Notes under the pieces: generated by a model
What the model was told of the DNA's origin: nothing
Databases searched by the model: none
The model's input: the letters and a program-made list of their open reading frames with translations, nothing else
Source of the DNA: an uncultured Rikenellaceae bacterium
GTDB taxonomy: Bacteria; Bacteroidota; Bacteroidia; Bacteroidales; Rikenellaceae
Direction: 5' to 3'
Assembly: GCA_944321925.1 (NCBI GenBank)
Contig: CALUND010000008.1
Span: 1-64,000, forward strand
DNA: 64,000 nucleotides
Part shown: one piece after another, positions 41,089-51,342 of the stretch
Layout of the letters: each line of letters begins with the position of its first letter
How positions within the stretch are numbered: position 1 is the first letter of the stretch
Program-made: the position numbers and the translations under genes

Positions 41089-44007
41089 TCAATCGAACAT
41101 ATCTTTTAAATTACCGGAGATGCCCTTCTCGGCCGTCAATCGCATATTCACACGCAGGTACTGGTCCGGACGAATGGCATTCTGATCGCAGGCTCCTGTC
41201 GCCCGGATTTCGAATACGACACCCTCCACCTGCTCCAGATAGCGCAAATCCCCATCGAGAATATCGATTGCAATCCGCACCTCCGACGTCTTGCTGTCCG
41301 CAGCATCGACCGCGGGATCATAGCCTGCAATCTGATTCTCCGTCGTAGCCACCACATTTTCAACCTCGTTGCCCTCCCGATCGACAAATCGTGCGGAGAA
41401 CTCCATATTGAACGGCAACGTCGTCTCCACATCGGCAAGCAACGCCAAAGTCTCTACGCGCAACGACATATCGGCCAGATCCGCAAATGTTCCGGAGAGA
41501 TTTTTGACCGTATCACTGTAACGGATATCCATATCTTCCCCGAAAACACACGGCATGTGCATGTCGTACTTCAAATTGAAATCATACGTGCGACCGAATT
41601 CGATAAAATGCTCCAGCTCAGGATTCATGTCCACATGCAACTTGACATCGATCTTCGAGGGAATCGTTCGCATCAGGTTCGACAATTCCGGCACATAGCA
41701 CTCTTTGTAATCGGCCGGAGCACGATTGGGCTGGTCCGTAATATAGAGATGGGTCTCTCCCGAAACGCCATCTTTCGCCGCCTTGAGCTCCAATCCGGCG
41801 ATCTCCACCGGATCGAGCATCTCGCCCGCCATGTTGTAGGGTTGCAACAGCAAACTGCCCTTCAGACCGATACCCGTAGGATTCTCGAAGGATAACAGGA
41901 TCGTGGGACTGCTCAGATTGACAAGCAGATCCTGGTCCGTATTGAACTCCTCGATCACATTCGACAAATCGATGCTCGGGATATCGATATATGGGTCCAA
42001 ATCTTTGTCGATAAGTCCCTCCAACCCGGTAATGCGGATATCGGAAATGGAGAAGACCGGATAGATCTTCACATTCCCGTCAAGGCCATCGATCTGCGTC
42101 CCATCGGGAACACGCACCGTACCGGAAAGACGGAATACCTCGTCGAGCGTCAGGATACCGTCGATAATATCGCCACTACTGATGCCAGCAATACGAACCT
42201 CCTTGATCTCTACCGGATCGGGACTCTGTGCATATACTCTCTTCCGTTCGAAATAGAGCTCGTTGTCTTCATTCACATCCGGATCGTCGATGATCAGGAA
42301 TCTCGGCAACTGCAACCGGAAATTGTCGATATAGATCGAATCGACCGGCGAATTCTCGATACGAACCTTGAGCGAAGCCCATACCTGCGCCCCGTCAAGA
42401 GCCTCAATCAGCAGCGTATCGATCCGTTTAACCTCCTCCGGGATTTCAATCTGTTGGAAAATATTGTCGCTCGTCTCAAACATCGAGGAGACCCCCTCTA
42501 CGGTGAAAACACAACGGGAAGCATCCACACCCAACGAAAGCGGATCAACCTGCACCTCGCTTTGATGATGACCGATAGCACCCTTGATCTCCGAGAAACG
42601 ATAAACCGCCGAAGGAAGCGTATGGGCGAAATTCACCATCAACTTCTCTCGCAAAGAGAGCACCCCCTCGTCGGAAACCACGCCGCTGCCTTCGGGAAAA
42701 TCGATCTTGTCGAGACCGAGTTGCAATCCCTCTGTCAGTACAGACAGCGGAGCCGTCAACAAATTGCCGGGCCCAAGATATGGATTCGACTCGAAATGGA
42801 AATCGGCCGGAAGCTGCATCTCTACATCGAAGGCGCTCAGATCGAACGGAAGTCCGAGATCGGAGATCCGAATCGTCAAATGGTTGGCCTCGGGAAGAAA
42901 AGCGATGGTCTGTACTTCCGAAATATCGGTAGGAATACCGTCGAAATCATAATTCAAATCGTAGTTAATCTCATCGATCTCCACGTCGATGGGATTGGTC
43001 TCGATAACCGCATCCTGAAAAGTCGGAGCAACCGTCATATCGACATAAGGCATCTCATCCGATGAGAGCGTCCCGCTCTTCGTAGTCATCAAATAGGATA
43101 ACTCGTAGCTGATCGACGACGAAATACCCACTTTCCCATCCTGCGGCTCCGGATAACAGGTCATGTCCACCGACTTCAAATAGCATTTCACGCGAATCGA
43201 TCCCGTGGCTCCTGCCTCATAATTGCTCACTGTAAACACATTACGCGTAGGGCTACCTTCGCCCTGACTTAACGAGGCTGCGCCATTCAGATCGTCGATC
43301 AGCCCCAGTTCAAAACCGATCGGGAAGATTATACATGCCGACACCAGACGTCCTCCCGCATTCACCGAGGCCAATTTTCCCAGATCGAACAACAGGTCAA
43401 TCGGTGCGCCCTCCGCATCGGGACCAAATTCTATGACGGATGCAGAACGAACCTCTTCGGGATACTGTATCGTCACGTTAAGCGGAACCGAGTTATCCAT
43501 CTGAAGCGGAAGCTCGATTCCCGATGGTACACTATACTGCGGGAAATCGGAAGGAATCGGCACCGTTTGATATTCGTCTATCTCGGGCAGTGAAATCCGA
43601 TCGGAAAAATCATAATCCGGAATATCGAAACCAAACGAGGTGGAAATCCCCTGTGCCTCAATCGTCTCAGGCAAATCCACTTCACCTCCGGACAAGGAAA
43701 CCTCGACCGGGTCCAAAGAAGGCGAAAGATTTTTAATATCCTCGATCGTAATCGCATCGATCGTGTAATCGAGCGTATCGCCGTAACGGAAAGCATAAAC
43801 CCCGTTTCCATCTACAACCAACTCATCGAGCGATGATCCGAGCAGCGAATCCATCGTCACCCGCTCCGTAGAAGAGAGCGGAACGACCAATCCGTTCCCG
43901 CCCAAGGTGACATCCAGGTTGGTCTCATCCAGGTTGTAGTCACTATCCACACAAGATACGGCTACTAAACCAGCAAACGCCAAGACAGCAAGCCGTTTAA
44001 AATGCAT
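41089..44007 (-). CDS. Large lipoprotein of unknown function
   Basis: This 972-residue protein begins MHFKRLAVLAFAGLVAVSC, a lipoprotein signal with lipobox AVSC, followed by DSDYNLDETNLDVTLGGNGLVVPLSS. The rest is very acidic and beta-rich, with repeated segments of the form 'V...SIYIDNFRLQLPRFL' and 'IPEEVKRIDTLLIEALDGAQVWASLKVRIENSP'. I recognise no catalytic motif. GTG 44019 and ATG 44013 are alternative starts in frame. It is paired with the DUF5723 barrel downstream, and a sigma factor gene lies 126 bp upstream on the same strand. A surface-exposed structural or adhesive role is a guess only. Confidence 0.75.
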   Translation of the reverse strand: MHFKRLAVLAFAGLVAVSCVDSDYNLDETNLDVTLGGNGLVVPLSSTERVTMDSLLGSSLDELVVDGNGVYAFRYGDTLDYTIDAITIEDIKNLSPSLDPVEVSLSGGEVDLPETIEAQGISTSFGFDIPDYDFSDRISLPEIDEYQTVPIPSDFPQYSVPSGIELPLQMDNSVPLNVTIQYPEEVRSASVIEFGPDAEGAPIDLLFDLGKLASVNAGGRLVSACIIFPIGFELGLIDDLNGAASLSQGEGSPTRNVFTVSNYEAGATGSIRVKCYLKSVDMTCYPEPQDGKVGISSSISYELSYLMTTKSGTLSSDEMPYVDMTVAPTFQDAVIETNPIDVEIDEINYDLNYDFDGIPTDISEVQTIAFLPEANHLTIRISDLGLPFDLSAFDVEMQLPADFHFESNPYLGPGNLLTAPLSVLTEGLQLGLDKIDFPEGSGVVSDEGVLSLREKLMVNFAHTLPSAVYRFSEIKGAIGHHQSEVQVDPLSLGVDASRCVFTVEGVSSMFETSDNIFQQIEIPEEVKRIDTLLIEALDGAQVWASLKVRIENSPVDSIYIDNFRLQLPRFLIIDDPDVNEDNELYFERKRVYAQSPDPVEIKEVRIAGISSGDIIDGILTLDEVFRLSGTVRVPDGTQIDGLDGNVKIYPVFSISDIRITGLEGLIDKDLDPYIDIPSIDLSNVIEEFNTDQDLLVNLSSPTILLSFENPTGIGLKGSLLLQPYNMAGEMLDPVEIAGLELKAAKDGVSGETHLYITDQPNRAPADYKECYVPELSNLMRTIPSKIDVKLHVDMNPELEHFIEFGRTYDFNLKYDMHMPCVFGEDMDIRYSDTVKNLSGTFADLADMSLRVETLALLADVETTLPFNMEFSARFVDREGNEVENVVATTENQIAGYDPAVDAADSKTSEVRIAIDILDGDLRYLEQVEGVVFEIRATGACDQNAIRPDQYLRVNMRLTAEKGISGNLKDMFD

Positions 44008-44043
44008 TGACATTTCCACTGTAAATCAGATTTATAGTATTGC

Positions 44044-44077
44044 CAAAATTATTTCAAACTATTCGACGCGGCACAAA
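44044..44077 (-). promoter_or_regulatory. Candidate promoter of the lipoprotein-DUF5723 operon
   Basis: On the minus strand, TAATTTTG (44051-44044) matches the -7 box. A TTTG (44077-44074) lies 22 nt further upstream, slightly beyond the usual 19-21 spacing. The start point near 44037 would leave a 30-nt leader. Confidence 0.45.
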
Positions 44078-44144
44078 ATTAAAAACTATTTTCGCTTAAA
44101 ACAGGTCAATCCGACAAAATTTCACGCCACTGTAACAAATAACC

Positions 44145-44678
44145 TCAGCATTGAAGCAGACTGAAAAGAATAAAAACACGAAGTGTCGTCTTTAAAAATC
44201 TAAACGCACGATACATCTGAGTACGGACCGTATTAAGCGATATTCCAAGTATTCGGGCTGTTTCCGCATAACTGTTTTGCTCCAACTCCACCAACAGAAA
44301 AACACGACGACATTGAGGTGGTAGCTGCTCGATAGCTTCATAAAGACGCTTGATGCGAAAGGCTCGGAGCAAAGAGTTGTGATGATCGATCTCCGCGTCC
44401 GTTTCTTCCGAAAAATGTGAAGGCATATCATAAACTTCATCTTCGGAGAAGATCTCGCGACGCCCTCGCAAATAGTCGATGCAACGATGTCGAACTGCGG
44501 AATAAAAATAGTTTGTAAGCGATCCACTGACCGACACATCATCGCCCATCATTCGGAGAAAAACCGATTGTACGATATCTTCCGCGACCTCTTTCACCCC
44601 CACCATGCGGTGAGCATAGAAAACCCCACTTCGAAAATGTTCTTGGAATAGTGTCTCAATCTGGGATGATGGAATCAT
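44145..44678 (-). CDS. ECF RNA polymerase sigma factor (Bacteroidetes family, FecI-like)
   Basis: This 177-residue sigma-70 family protein has region 2 (about 10-80; FYAHRMVGVKEVAEDIVQSVFLRMMGD, NYFYSAVRHRCIDYLRGRR). Region 4 lies at about 115-170 (AIEQLPPQCRRVFLLVELEQNSYAETARILGISLNTVRTQMYRAFRFLK). It is the Bacteroidetes group that pairs with FecR anti-sigma proteins and controls SusC/SusD loci. The fecR-like gene is divergent across a 420-bp AT-rich region, so this sigma factor probably activates the SusC/SusD operon when the STN domain of the TonB-dependent receptor signals substrate. Confidence 0.93.
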   Translation of the reverse strand: MIPSSQIETLFQEHFRSGVFYAHRMVGVKEVAEDIVQSVFLRMMGDDVSVSGSLTNYFYSAVRHRCIDYLRGRREIFSEDEVYDMPSHFSEETDAEIDHHNSLLRAFRIKRLYEAIEQLPPQCRRVFLLVELEQNSYAETARILGISLNTVRTQMYRAFRFLKTTLRVFILFSLLQC

Positions 44679-45097
44679 TTATCGAAATCGATTCGGACCT
44701 TATTTGCCATATCTGTAAGCAAAGATAGGCAATAAATTTGGCATATCCGTCAAATAATTCAGCCACACACCTCGACAATAATTCTTTCCAAAACCCAAAA
44801 GAAATAAGCTAACTCGCTCTTTACGTTACAGATTGCACAAAAACAACATACTCAAACACAAGGAAAGCATTCTCATAAAATACCTAAAAATAATCCTCAC
44901 AAACAGCGCATAGGACCTACTCCTATCTCCGAATATTATCTTATATTTATCTTAATATTATCTTAATTTCCGCTGCATGCATGGCTTCAACTACCCGAGA
45001 ATATCTACTTTTTTCCTAAGTTGTAATGATTTTTCAATATTCACACGTCTATTCTATGGGTTTTTATGTAAATTGATTGAATATAAGGGATCCAACC
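44679..45097. other. AT-rich divergent control region between sigma and anti-sigma genes
   Basis: This 419-bp stretch is markedly AT-richer than the surrounding genes and has no open frame of note. On the minus strand, TATCTTTG (44727-44720) could be the -7 box of the sigma gene, with TTTG 23 nt upstream, which is too far for an ideal match. No plus-strand housekeeping promoter was seen before the fecR gene. This is compatible with control by the ECF sigma factor itself. Confidence 0.5.
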
Positions 45098-46222
45098 ATG
45101 ATGAGCAAAGCAAAAATGAAAAGTGAAATCCACAATGACAGGCAAACCCGCCGGACGTCCCCTTATAAAACGATCCTTACGACCGACGAAAAAAAAGACC
45201 TGAAACTTTTCTACAGCTACGATCCCTCACGATGCAAAGAGGAGATTCGAAGAGCAATCCGTCGGCGCAGATTCCGCCTTGTGCAGCGAACAGTACGCTA
45301 TGCCGCCATTCTTTTAGCCGCATTTCTAACCGTCGGAATCACACTCCATCTCCATCAACTCCAAAAAAAGGAGGCTGAAATAGACCTCTCGAAAATCGAA
45401 TCGGGATCTCCGAAAGCCGTATTGGAACTCCCCTCAGGAAAAACACTCGCCCTGGAAGATGAACAAGATGGAGTGATAGCCAATCTCGACGAAGTTACCA
45501 TCCGTAAAAACAGCGATTTTATAGCTTACGATCTCCAGGATATAAAGCTCGAACAGAGCACCGCCCAACAGACCGCCGTCATCAATAAAATATTCATCCC
45601 CCGCGGAGGCGAATACAAAGTTTGTTTAGCCGATGGAACCGAAGTTTGGCTCAACGCAGGTTCCGAGCTTACTTATCCGGCCAAATTCAATCACCATTCC
45701 CGCACGGTACACCTCGATGGTGAAGGTTATTTCGTTGTGGCCAAAAGCGATGTTCCATTCGTTGTCGCCACCCGCGATATGGATATCACCGTATTGGGGA
45801 CCCGTTTCAATGTCAGTTCTTATGCCGACGATGGTCAAACCAGCGTCACACTGGAAGAGGGCTCCGTAAAAGCCACTGCAAGCAACGGAGAACAATTCTT
45901 ATTAACCCCTGGCGACCGACTCTCCATCAACTCACAAACAGGAAATTCAGAGGCGACAACCGTCGATCCACGCAACTATACCGCCTGGAAAGACGGAACC
46001 TTCGTATTTTGCGATGAACCTATTCAATCCATCGCGCGTAAACTCTCCCGTTGGTACAATGTAGACTTTATCCCGGACGACAATCTGAATATCCATTTTA
46101 CCGGCACGATTCACCGTTATGAATCGATTCTCTCCATGATCGAAGTCCTTGAATTAACAGGAGAGATCAAATGCCTGGTAGGAAAGGATGCCATCCGACT
46201 GATCCCCGGGGAATTACCTTAA
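45098..46222 (+). CDS. FecR family anti-sigma/signal transducer
   Basis: This 374-residue inner-membrane protein has a cytoplasmic N-terminal segment of about 65 residues and a single helix (YAAILLAAFLTVGITLHL). The periplasmic FecR domain near 165-280 contains FIPRGGEYKVCLADGTEVWLNAGSELTYPAKF and VLGTRFNVSSYADDGQTSVTLEEGSVKA. A DUF4974-like C-terminus (IARKLSRWYNVDFIPDDNLNIHFTGTIHRYESILSMIEVLELT) contacts the receptor's STN domain. The frame opens at a TTG at 45077, but ATG 45098 is preferred, with AAGGGA 6 nt upstream. It precedes the SusC-like gene by 31 bp and should hold the divergent sigma factor inactive. Confidence 0.92.
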   Translation: MMSKAKMKSEIHNDRQTRRTSPYKTILTTDEKKDLKLFYSYDPSRCKEEIRRAIRRRRFRLVQRTVRYAAILLAAFLTVGITLHLHQLQKKEAEIDLSKIESGSPKAVLELPSGKTLALEDEQDGVIANLDEVTIRKNSDFIAYDLQDIKLEQSTAQQTAVINKIFIPRGGEYKVCLADGTEVWLNAGSELTYPAKFNHHSRTVHLDGEGYFVVAKSDVPFVVATRDMDITVLGTRFNVSSYADDGQTSVTLEEGSVKATASNGEQFLLTPGDRLSINSQTGNSEATTVDPRNYTAWKDGTFVFCDEPIQSIARKLSRWYNVDFIPDDNLNIHFTGTIHRYESILSMIEVLELTGEIKCLVGKDAIRLIPGELP

Positions 46223-46253
46223 CCGTACGTTTCACCAACTGAAGGAGCCTTTT

Positions 46254-49200
46254 ATGCAACAACTCGACCCGCCTCGACCATCCCAAAAAAACACTTCTTT
46301 TCTACCCATCGCCACTGCGCTCTGTTGGGGACTGTGCTTCCTTTTGCTCGCCGGACATGCCTCCGCATCGACCCCCGACGACCAAAAACGCATCAGCATC
46401 CATCTGGAGAACGCTACGCTCGATGCTGTCATCCGACAAATCCAACAAAAAACGGATACGTACGTTTTATACAACTCCCGTTTAGCCGAAGAAGTATCCG
46501 GTCTGAACATCCATGTAGAAAATACACCCGTTGCCGTCATTCTCGACCAATGTCTGAAAGGATCTGATCTCGAATGGGTCATGAACGACAATACAATCGT
46601 GATCAAGCCCATGGCAGGCTCCCCCATCGGCGGTCCGAACGGGAAATTGGACCGGCCTCAACAACCGGCCGGACAAGACCCCCAACCGAAAAGCAATGCC
46701 CAACCTCAGGTAAAACCCATGGGTGACATGATCACCGGAATCGTGACCCATCGGCTGACCAAAGAACCCATACAAGGAGTGGTCGTAATTTTCGAGGGAA
46801 CGACACAAGGTGCCATCACCAACAGCGATGGATATTACTCCATCAAACGGCCCGAGGGCGGAGGCACGCTGGAATTCTCCTTCCTTGGCATGGAAACCCG
46901 CAAAATCCCTGTCACGAGCCAACGTACGCTCGACGTCACGATGGTGGAAAAGATGGAAAGTATCGACCAGATCGTCGTAACGGGTATCGCCAATTTCAAC
47001 AAAGAGAGCTTTACCGGCAATACCACGCGCGTGGAACAAGAAGAACTCCTTCAGGTGAATCCCAACAATGTCATCAGCGCCATTCAGGTCTTCGACCCTT
47101 CGTTCCGCATCCAGGAGAACCTGGCAGCCGGAGCCAACCCCAATGTTATGCCCGATTTCACCCTCCGCGGACAAACCGGCATCGGGATCACCCAGCTCGA
47201 CCAATCCGGAGCAACCAGCACCGCCTTATCCCGGCAAAACCTGACCGGTAACCCCAACCAACCGATCTTCATCCTCGACGGATTCGAAGTCGATGTGGAA
47301 AAGATATACGACCTCGACATGAGTCGAATCCACAGCGTCACCATTCTCAAAGATGCCGCGGCTACGGCCATGTACGGATCGCGTGCCGCCAACGGAGTGA
47401 TCGTCATCGAATCGCGCGCCCCGGAAGCCGGCAAACTCCGCATCCAATACTCCGGCGCGCTCTCTGTGGAGGCTCCCGACCTGACATCCTACAACCTGAT
47501 GAACGCGGCCGAAAAGTTGGAAACCGAACGATTAGCCGGCCTGTTCGATAATTCGACCGGGGTAGACCCCTATACAAACTCTTATTACGAACGGTTGAAC
47601 AATGTCCTCAACGGAGTGGATACCTATTGGCTTTCCCAAGGCTTACGAACAAGTGTCAGTCACAAACATTCTCTCTATATCGATGCCGGCGAAAACGATC
47701 TCCGATGGGGACTGAACTTCAATTACGACGACCACAACGGTATCATGAAGCACTCTTCACGGGAAAGTTACGGCGGAGAATTCTACATCGATTACCGAAT
47801 CGGTCGTCTCCAGGTCCGAAACAAAGTATCATACAGCCAAACGCTCAGCAAAGACGTCCCGTTCAACTCCTTCAGCGATTACTCTCACCTGCTCCCCTAC
47901 CTCCGACTTTACGACGAAAACGGGAACTATGTAAAAAGACTCGAGACATTCAGTAACACCAGCGTCAATCCACTCTACGAAGTCAATACGCTCCAAAGCA
48001 AAGACGAAAGTTCCTATTACGACATTACGGACAACCTCCTGCTCAACTGGGAGATCATCAAACACCTCAAATTGAAAGGAACTTTCACGGCCCGAATCAA
48101 AAACTCCCACGGAACCCTTTTCAAAGACCCGGCATCGGCCGACTACAAAAGCTACGGTTCCGATGCTGCCTTAAACGGGGATCTCACATTGGCTGAAGCG
48201 TCCAACATCACCCTGGAAGGAATGGTCCAACTGCTTTACAACCAATCTTTCGACAAGCACAACCTGAACCTCAACCTCTCGTGGAATGCACGTCAGGTTT
48301 CGGCACAGACCAGCACGGCTCAATATCAGGGATTTCCGAACGGCTCGCTATCCTCGCCCAACTACGCCGCACAGATGAGAGACAAACCGGTCTACTCCGA
48401 CTCGAAAAGTCGTCTGGTCGGTGTCATCCTCTCCGGAAACTACACCTGGAACAACATCTATCTGGTCGACATACAAGGCCGTGTGGACGGATCCTCGGAA
48501 TTCGGAGCCAACCGTCGTTGGTCCGGGTTCTGGTCCACAGGTGCCGGAATCAATTTCCATAACTACTCCTTCCTGCGCGAAAACAAAACCATCTCCTACC
48601 TGAAATTGCGAGGCAGTTACGGTTTGACCGGCAAAACCAACTTCCCGCTCAGCGCCGCTCGCAACATGTACGAACTCCAAACCGAAAGCTGGTATGCAAC
48701 CGGATACGGACTCTACCTCGCCCAAATGGGAAATGCCAATCTCAAATGGGAACGGAAGTACGCCCTCGACTGCGGTATCGAACTCGGGTTATGGAAAGAC
48801 TTCGTGCGCCTGAAAGCCACCTATTACAACGAAAAAACCGTCGACCTGATCACCGACTATACGATCCAAAGCTCCACGGGATTCACCTCCTACAAGGAAA
48901 ACATGGGATCGGTCAAAAACGAAGGCGTCGAACTGGAGTTGCGGCTCAACCTGGTGAGAAACCAGAACTGGAATTTCTCCGTCTACGGCAACTTCTCCCA
49001 TAACGAAAACCGCATCGTCGAAATATCCGATGCCATGCGCGACTACAACAAGAAAGTGGAAGACCTCTTCGACAAATTCCATCCGGAGGATCCCGATCAA
49101 ACCCGTCCGACGGAAGGTGTCGACTACAGTACCTCCTATGTAAAATATTACGAAGGAGCCTCCATGACCTCCATCTACGGAATGCACTCTCTCGGAATCA

Positions 49201-49751
49201 GCCCCACCAACGGCAAGGAGATCTACATCCGTCGCAACGGCGACGTGACCGATCTCTGGTCTGCAGACGAATGGAGCGTAATCGGCGACACAGCCCCCAA
49301 AGGACAAGGCTCCTTCGGATTCAACCTCTCTTACAAACAACTGTCGCTATTCGCCTCGTTCCTCTATCAATTCGGAGGCGACAAATACAATTATACCCTC
49401 GTTAACAACGTCGAAAACGCAAACATCCAGTACGACAACGTCGACAAACGCGTGTTGCAGGATCGATGGCAGAAACCGGGAGACATCTCCTCCCTCAAAG
49501 ATATCAAAGAGCGTTCGAACACGACAGGCGCTACCTCCCGGTTCGTCCAGAAGGACAACACGCTCGAGTTCAACTCCCTGAGCATCAGTTACGACATCAA
49601 TCCCAAACATCTGCGAAAAGCCGGTATCGGAATGTGTCGCTTTACGGCTACGATGAACAACATCTTCTACATCTCGTCGATCCGTCGAGAACGGGGACTC
49701 GACTATCCTTTCTCCCGTATGTTCAACCTCACGGTCAACCTCTCCTTCTAA
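46254..49751 (+). CDS. SusC/RagA-type TonB-dependent outer membrane receptor with STN domain
   Basis: This 1165-residue protein has a signal peptide ending near ASAST (about 41) and an STN/secretin domain (about 46-118; RISIHLENATLDAVIRQIQQKTDTYVLYNSR). A carboxypeptidase-like beta domain spans about 158-235 (GIVTHRLTKEPIQGVVVIFEGT). The plug contains FTLRGQTGIGITQLDQSG and the SusC motif ILKDAAATAMYGSRAANGVIVIESR near 362-386. The 22-strand barrel ends with a terminal Phe (LTVNLSF). The STN domain and adjacent FecR/ECF genes make it a transducer as well as an importer. It imports with the SusD-like lipoprotein downstream. Confidence 0.96.
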   Translation: MQQLDPPRPSQKNTSFLPIATALCWGLCFLLLAGHASASTPDDQKRISIHLENATLDAVIRQIQQKTDTYVLYNSRLAEEVSGLNIHVENTPVAVILDQCLKGSDLEWVMNDNTIVIKPMAGSPIGGPNGKLDRPQQPAGQDPQPKSNAQPQVKPMGDMITGIVTHRLTKEPIQGVVVIFEGTTQGAITNSDGYYSIKRPEGGGTLEFSFLGMETRKIPVTSQRTLDVTMVEKMESIDQIVVTGIANFNKESFTGNTTRVEQEELLQVNPNNVISAIQVFDPSFRIQENLAAGANPNVMPDFTLRGQTGIGITQLDQSGATSTALSRQNLTGNPNQPIFILDGFEVDVEKIYDLDMSRIHSVTILKDAAATAMYGSRAANGVIVIESRAPEAGKLRIQYSGALSVEAPDLTSYNLMNAAEKLETERLAGLFDNSTGVDPYTNSYYERLNNVLNGVDTYWLSQGLRTSVSHKHSLYIDAGENDLRWGLNFNYDDHNGIMKHSSRESYGGEFYIDYRIGRLQVRNKVSYSQTLSKDVPFNSFSDYSHLLPYLRLYDENGNYVKRLETFSNTSVNPLYEVNTLQSKDESSYYDITDNLLLNWEIIKHLKLKGTFTARIKNSHGTLFKDPASADYKSYGSDAALNGDLTLAEASNITLEGMVQLLYNQSFDKHNLNLNLSWNARQVSAQTSTAQYQGFPNGSLSSPNYAAQMRDKPVYSDSKSRLVGVILSGNYTWNNIYLVDIQGRVDGSSEFGANRRWSGFWSTGAGINFHNYSFLRENKTISYLKLRGSYGLTGKTNFPLSAARNMYELQTESWYATGYGLYLAQMGNANLKWERKYALDCGIELGLWKDFVRLKATYYNEKTVDLITDYTIQSSTGFTSYKENMGSVKNEGVELELRLNLVRNQNWNFSVYGNFSHNENRIVEISDAMRDYNKKVEDLFDKFHPEDPDQTRPTEGVDYSTSYVKYYEGASMTSIYGMHSLGISPTNGKEIYIRRNGDVTDLWSADEWSVIGDTAPKGQGSFGFNLSYKQLSLFASFLYQFGGDKYNYTLVNNVENANIQYDNVDKRVLQDRWQKPGDISSLKDIKERSNTTGATSRFVQKDNTLEFNSLSISYDINPKHLRKAGIGMCRFTATMNNIFYISSIRRERGLDYPFSRMFNLTVNLSF

Positions 49752-49770
49752 CCGAACAAAGCGCAAAGAC

Positions 49771-51339
49771 ATGAAAAAGAAGATAAAACTCATATTCGCC
49801 CTGATTCTTTGCCTGGCCATCGTCTCCTGTAACAAGTGGCTCGACATACGACCGGAAAATTCGACCCCCGACGCAGAACTTTTCTCTACAGGCGAAGGGT
49901 TCCGAAATGCACTGAACGGTATCTACATCAATCTGGCCGACTACAGCCTCTACGGGCAAGAACTCACATGGGGCTTCCTCAGCGCCATTTCGCAACAATA
50001 CAACCAAACCACCGAAGGGAACGTCTCCAAACACTATCCCGACGCGGCTCGCTTCCTCTACAAAACCGATGAAACCGAACCGATCATCAAAAATATTTGG
50101 GAAAAAAGCTATACGGCGATCGCAAACATCAACAAACTGCTCGATTTTGCCAATCAGGCAGATCCCGGCATATTTGATTACGGCGCCGACGAACTCGATC
50201 TGATCCGGGGCGAAGCCCTGGCTCTTCGTGCCATGATCCACTTCGACCTGCTCCGACTGTTCGCTCCGGCGCCCAATGCTCCGAACAACGGCGATCGCTA
50301 TATCCCTTACCGCAAGGACTATTCGCCCCATGTCGCCGAAAAATTAACGCTCGATGAGTTCCTGACACAGACCTGTGCCGACATCGATTCCGCCCGCAAG
50401 CTGCTTTATCATTTCGATATCGAAGTGCACCCCTTCGCCCTCAACGCTTCCAATACCTCCAACCAAGAAGAAGTTCCTTTCTGGAATGCCTATTACCGTT
50501 ACCAAAGCGATCGCAGTGTCCAACAAGACAATTGGGGTCGATTCTTCTGGTGGAGAGGCTCGCGCCTGAACTATCTTGCTCTGCTCGGAATCGGAGCCCG
50601 CATAAACCTCTATGCCGGGAACGATCCCAAAGCCAAAGAGTTCGCCCTGGAACTTTTCGACACCTACTACAAGAATCTGCGCTGGATCGGATTCTCTCAA
50701 GAGAGCAAAGTGGCCGTGACCAAGAACAAACGGTACTCCAAACTGCTCGACGACGTGCTTTTCTCGGTCTACAAAAGTAATCTGACCGAACAGTACTCCG
50801 ACGTATCGGCGGTCCTCTCCGGAGAGAACGTAACCACCATCCCATTTGCCAATATCCCGTCGCTTTTCGCCTCCGACAATACCAACATCTACACGGACTG
50901 GCGGCTCGAATACATCCTCGCCACCACAAACGAAGCCACGCCTTCGTACTACTCGCTGAAATACGAGGCCTCCATCGATGACGACATTGCAGGCTATCAA
51001 GACTCCTACGTCCCCATCATCCGCTTCAGCGAAGTTTGCCATATCCTGGCGGAGATTGCCTGTCGCGAAGGAGACTTAACAAAAGGCATCGAATATCTGG
51101 AAGAGGTGCGCAGCGCACGCGGAGCAACCAGACCCCTCAATCTGACCGTCACCTCCTCCGATGAACTGATGAATGAGATCATACTCGACGCCCGCAAAGA
51201 ATTCCTCGGCGAAGGGCAAACATTTTTCCTCTTCAAAAGACTGAACATTCAACAAATAGAGAGCCAGGACGAAACGGGATCCGTAAACATGTCCGGCAAT
51301 TATGTACTCCCCATCCCCGATAGCGAATCCGCAATTTAG
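49771..51339 (+). CDS. SusD/RagB-family substrate-binding lipoprotein
   Basis: This 522-residue surface lipoprotein has signal peptide and lipobox AIVSC (Cys near 20), then NKWLDIRPENSTPDAELFSTGEGFRNALNGIY, the standard SusD N-terminus. The TPR-like helices include RGEALALRAMIHFDLLRLFAPAP near 149-171. The C-terminus has VPIIRFSEVCHILAEIACREGDL and the DARKEFLGEGQTFFLFKRLN motif near 475-494. It forms the lid of the SusC barrel. The binding site cannot be read from sequence, so the ligand remains open. Confidence 0.95.
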   Translation: MKKKIKLIFALILCLAIVSCNKWLDIRPENSTPDAELFSTGEGFRNALNGIYINLADYSLYGQELTWGFLSAISQQYNQTTEGNVSKHYPDAARFLYKTDETEPIIKNIWEKSYTAIANINKLLDFANQADPGIFDYGADELDLIRGEALALRAMIHFDLLRLFAPAPNAPNNGDRYIPYRKDYSPHVAEKLTLDEFLTQTCADIDSARKLLYHFDIEVHPFALNASNTSNQEEVPFWNAYYRYQSDRSVQQDNWGRFFWWRGSRLNYLALLGIGARINLYAGNDPKAKEFALELFDTYYKNLRWIGFSQESKVAVTKNKRYSKLLDDVLFSVYKSNLTEQYSDVSAVLSGENVTTIPFANIPSLFASDNTNIYTDWRLEYILATTNEATPSYYSLKYEASIDDDIAGYQDSYVPIIRFSEVCHILAEIACREGDLTKGIEYLEEVRSARGATRPLNLTVTSSDELMNEIILDARKEFLGEGQTFFLFKRLNIQQIESQDETGSVNMSGNYVLPIPDSESAI

Positions 51340-51342
51340 CCT

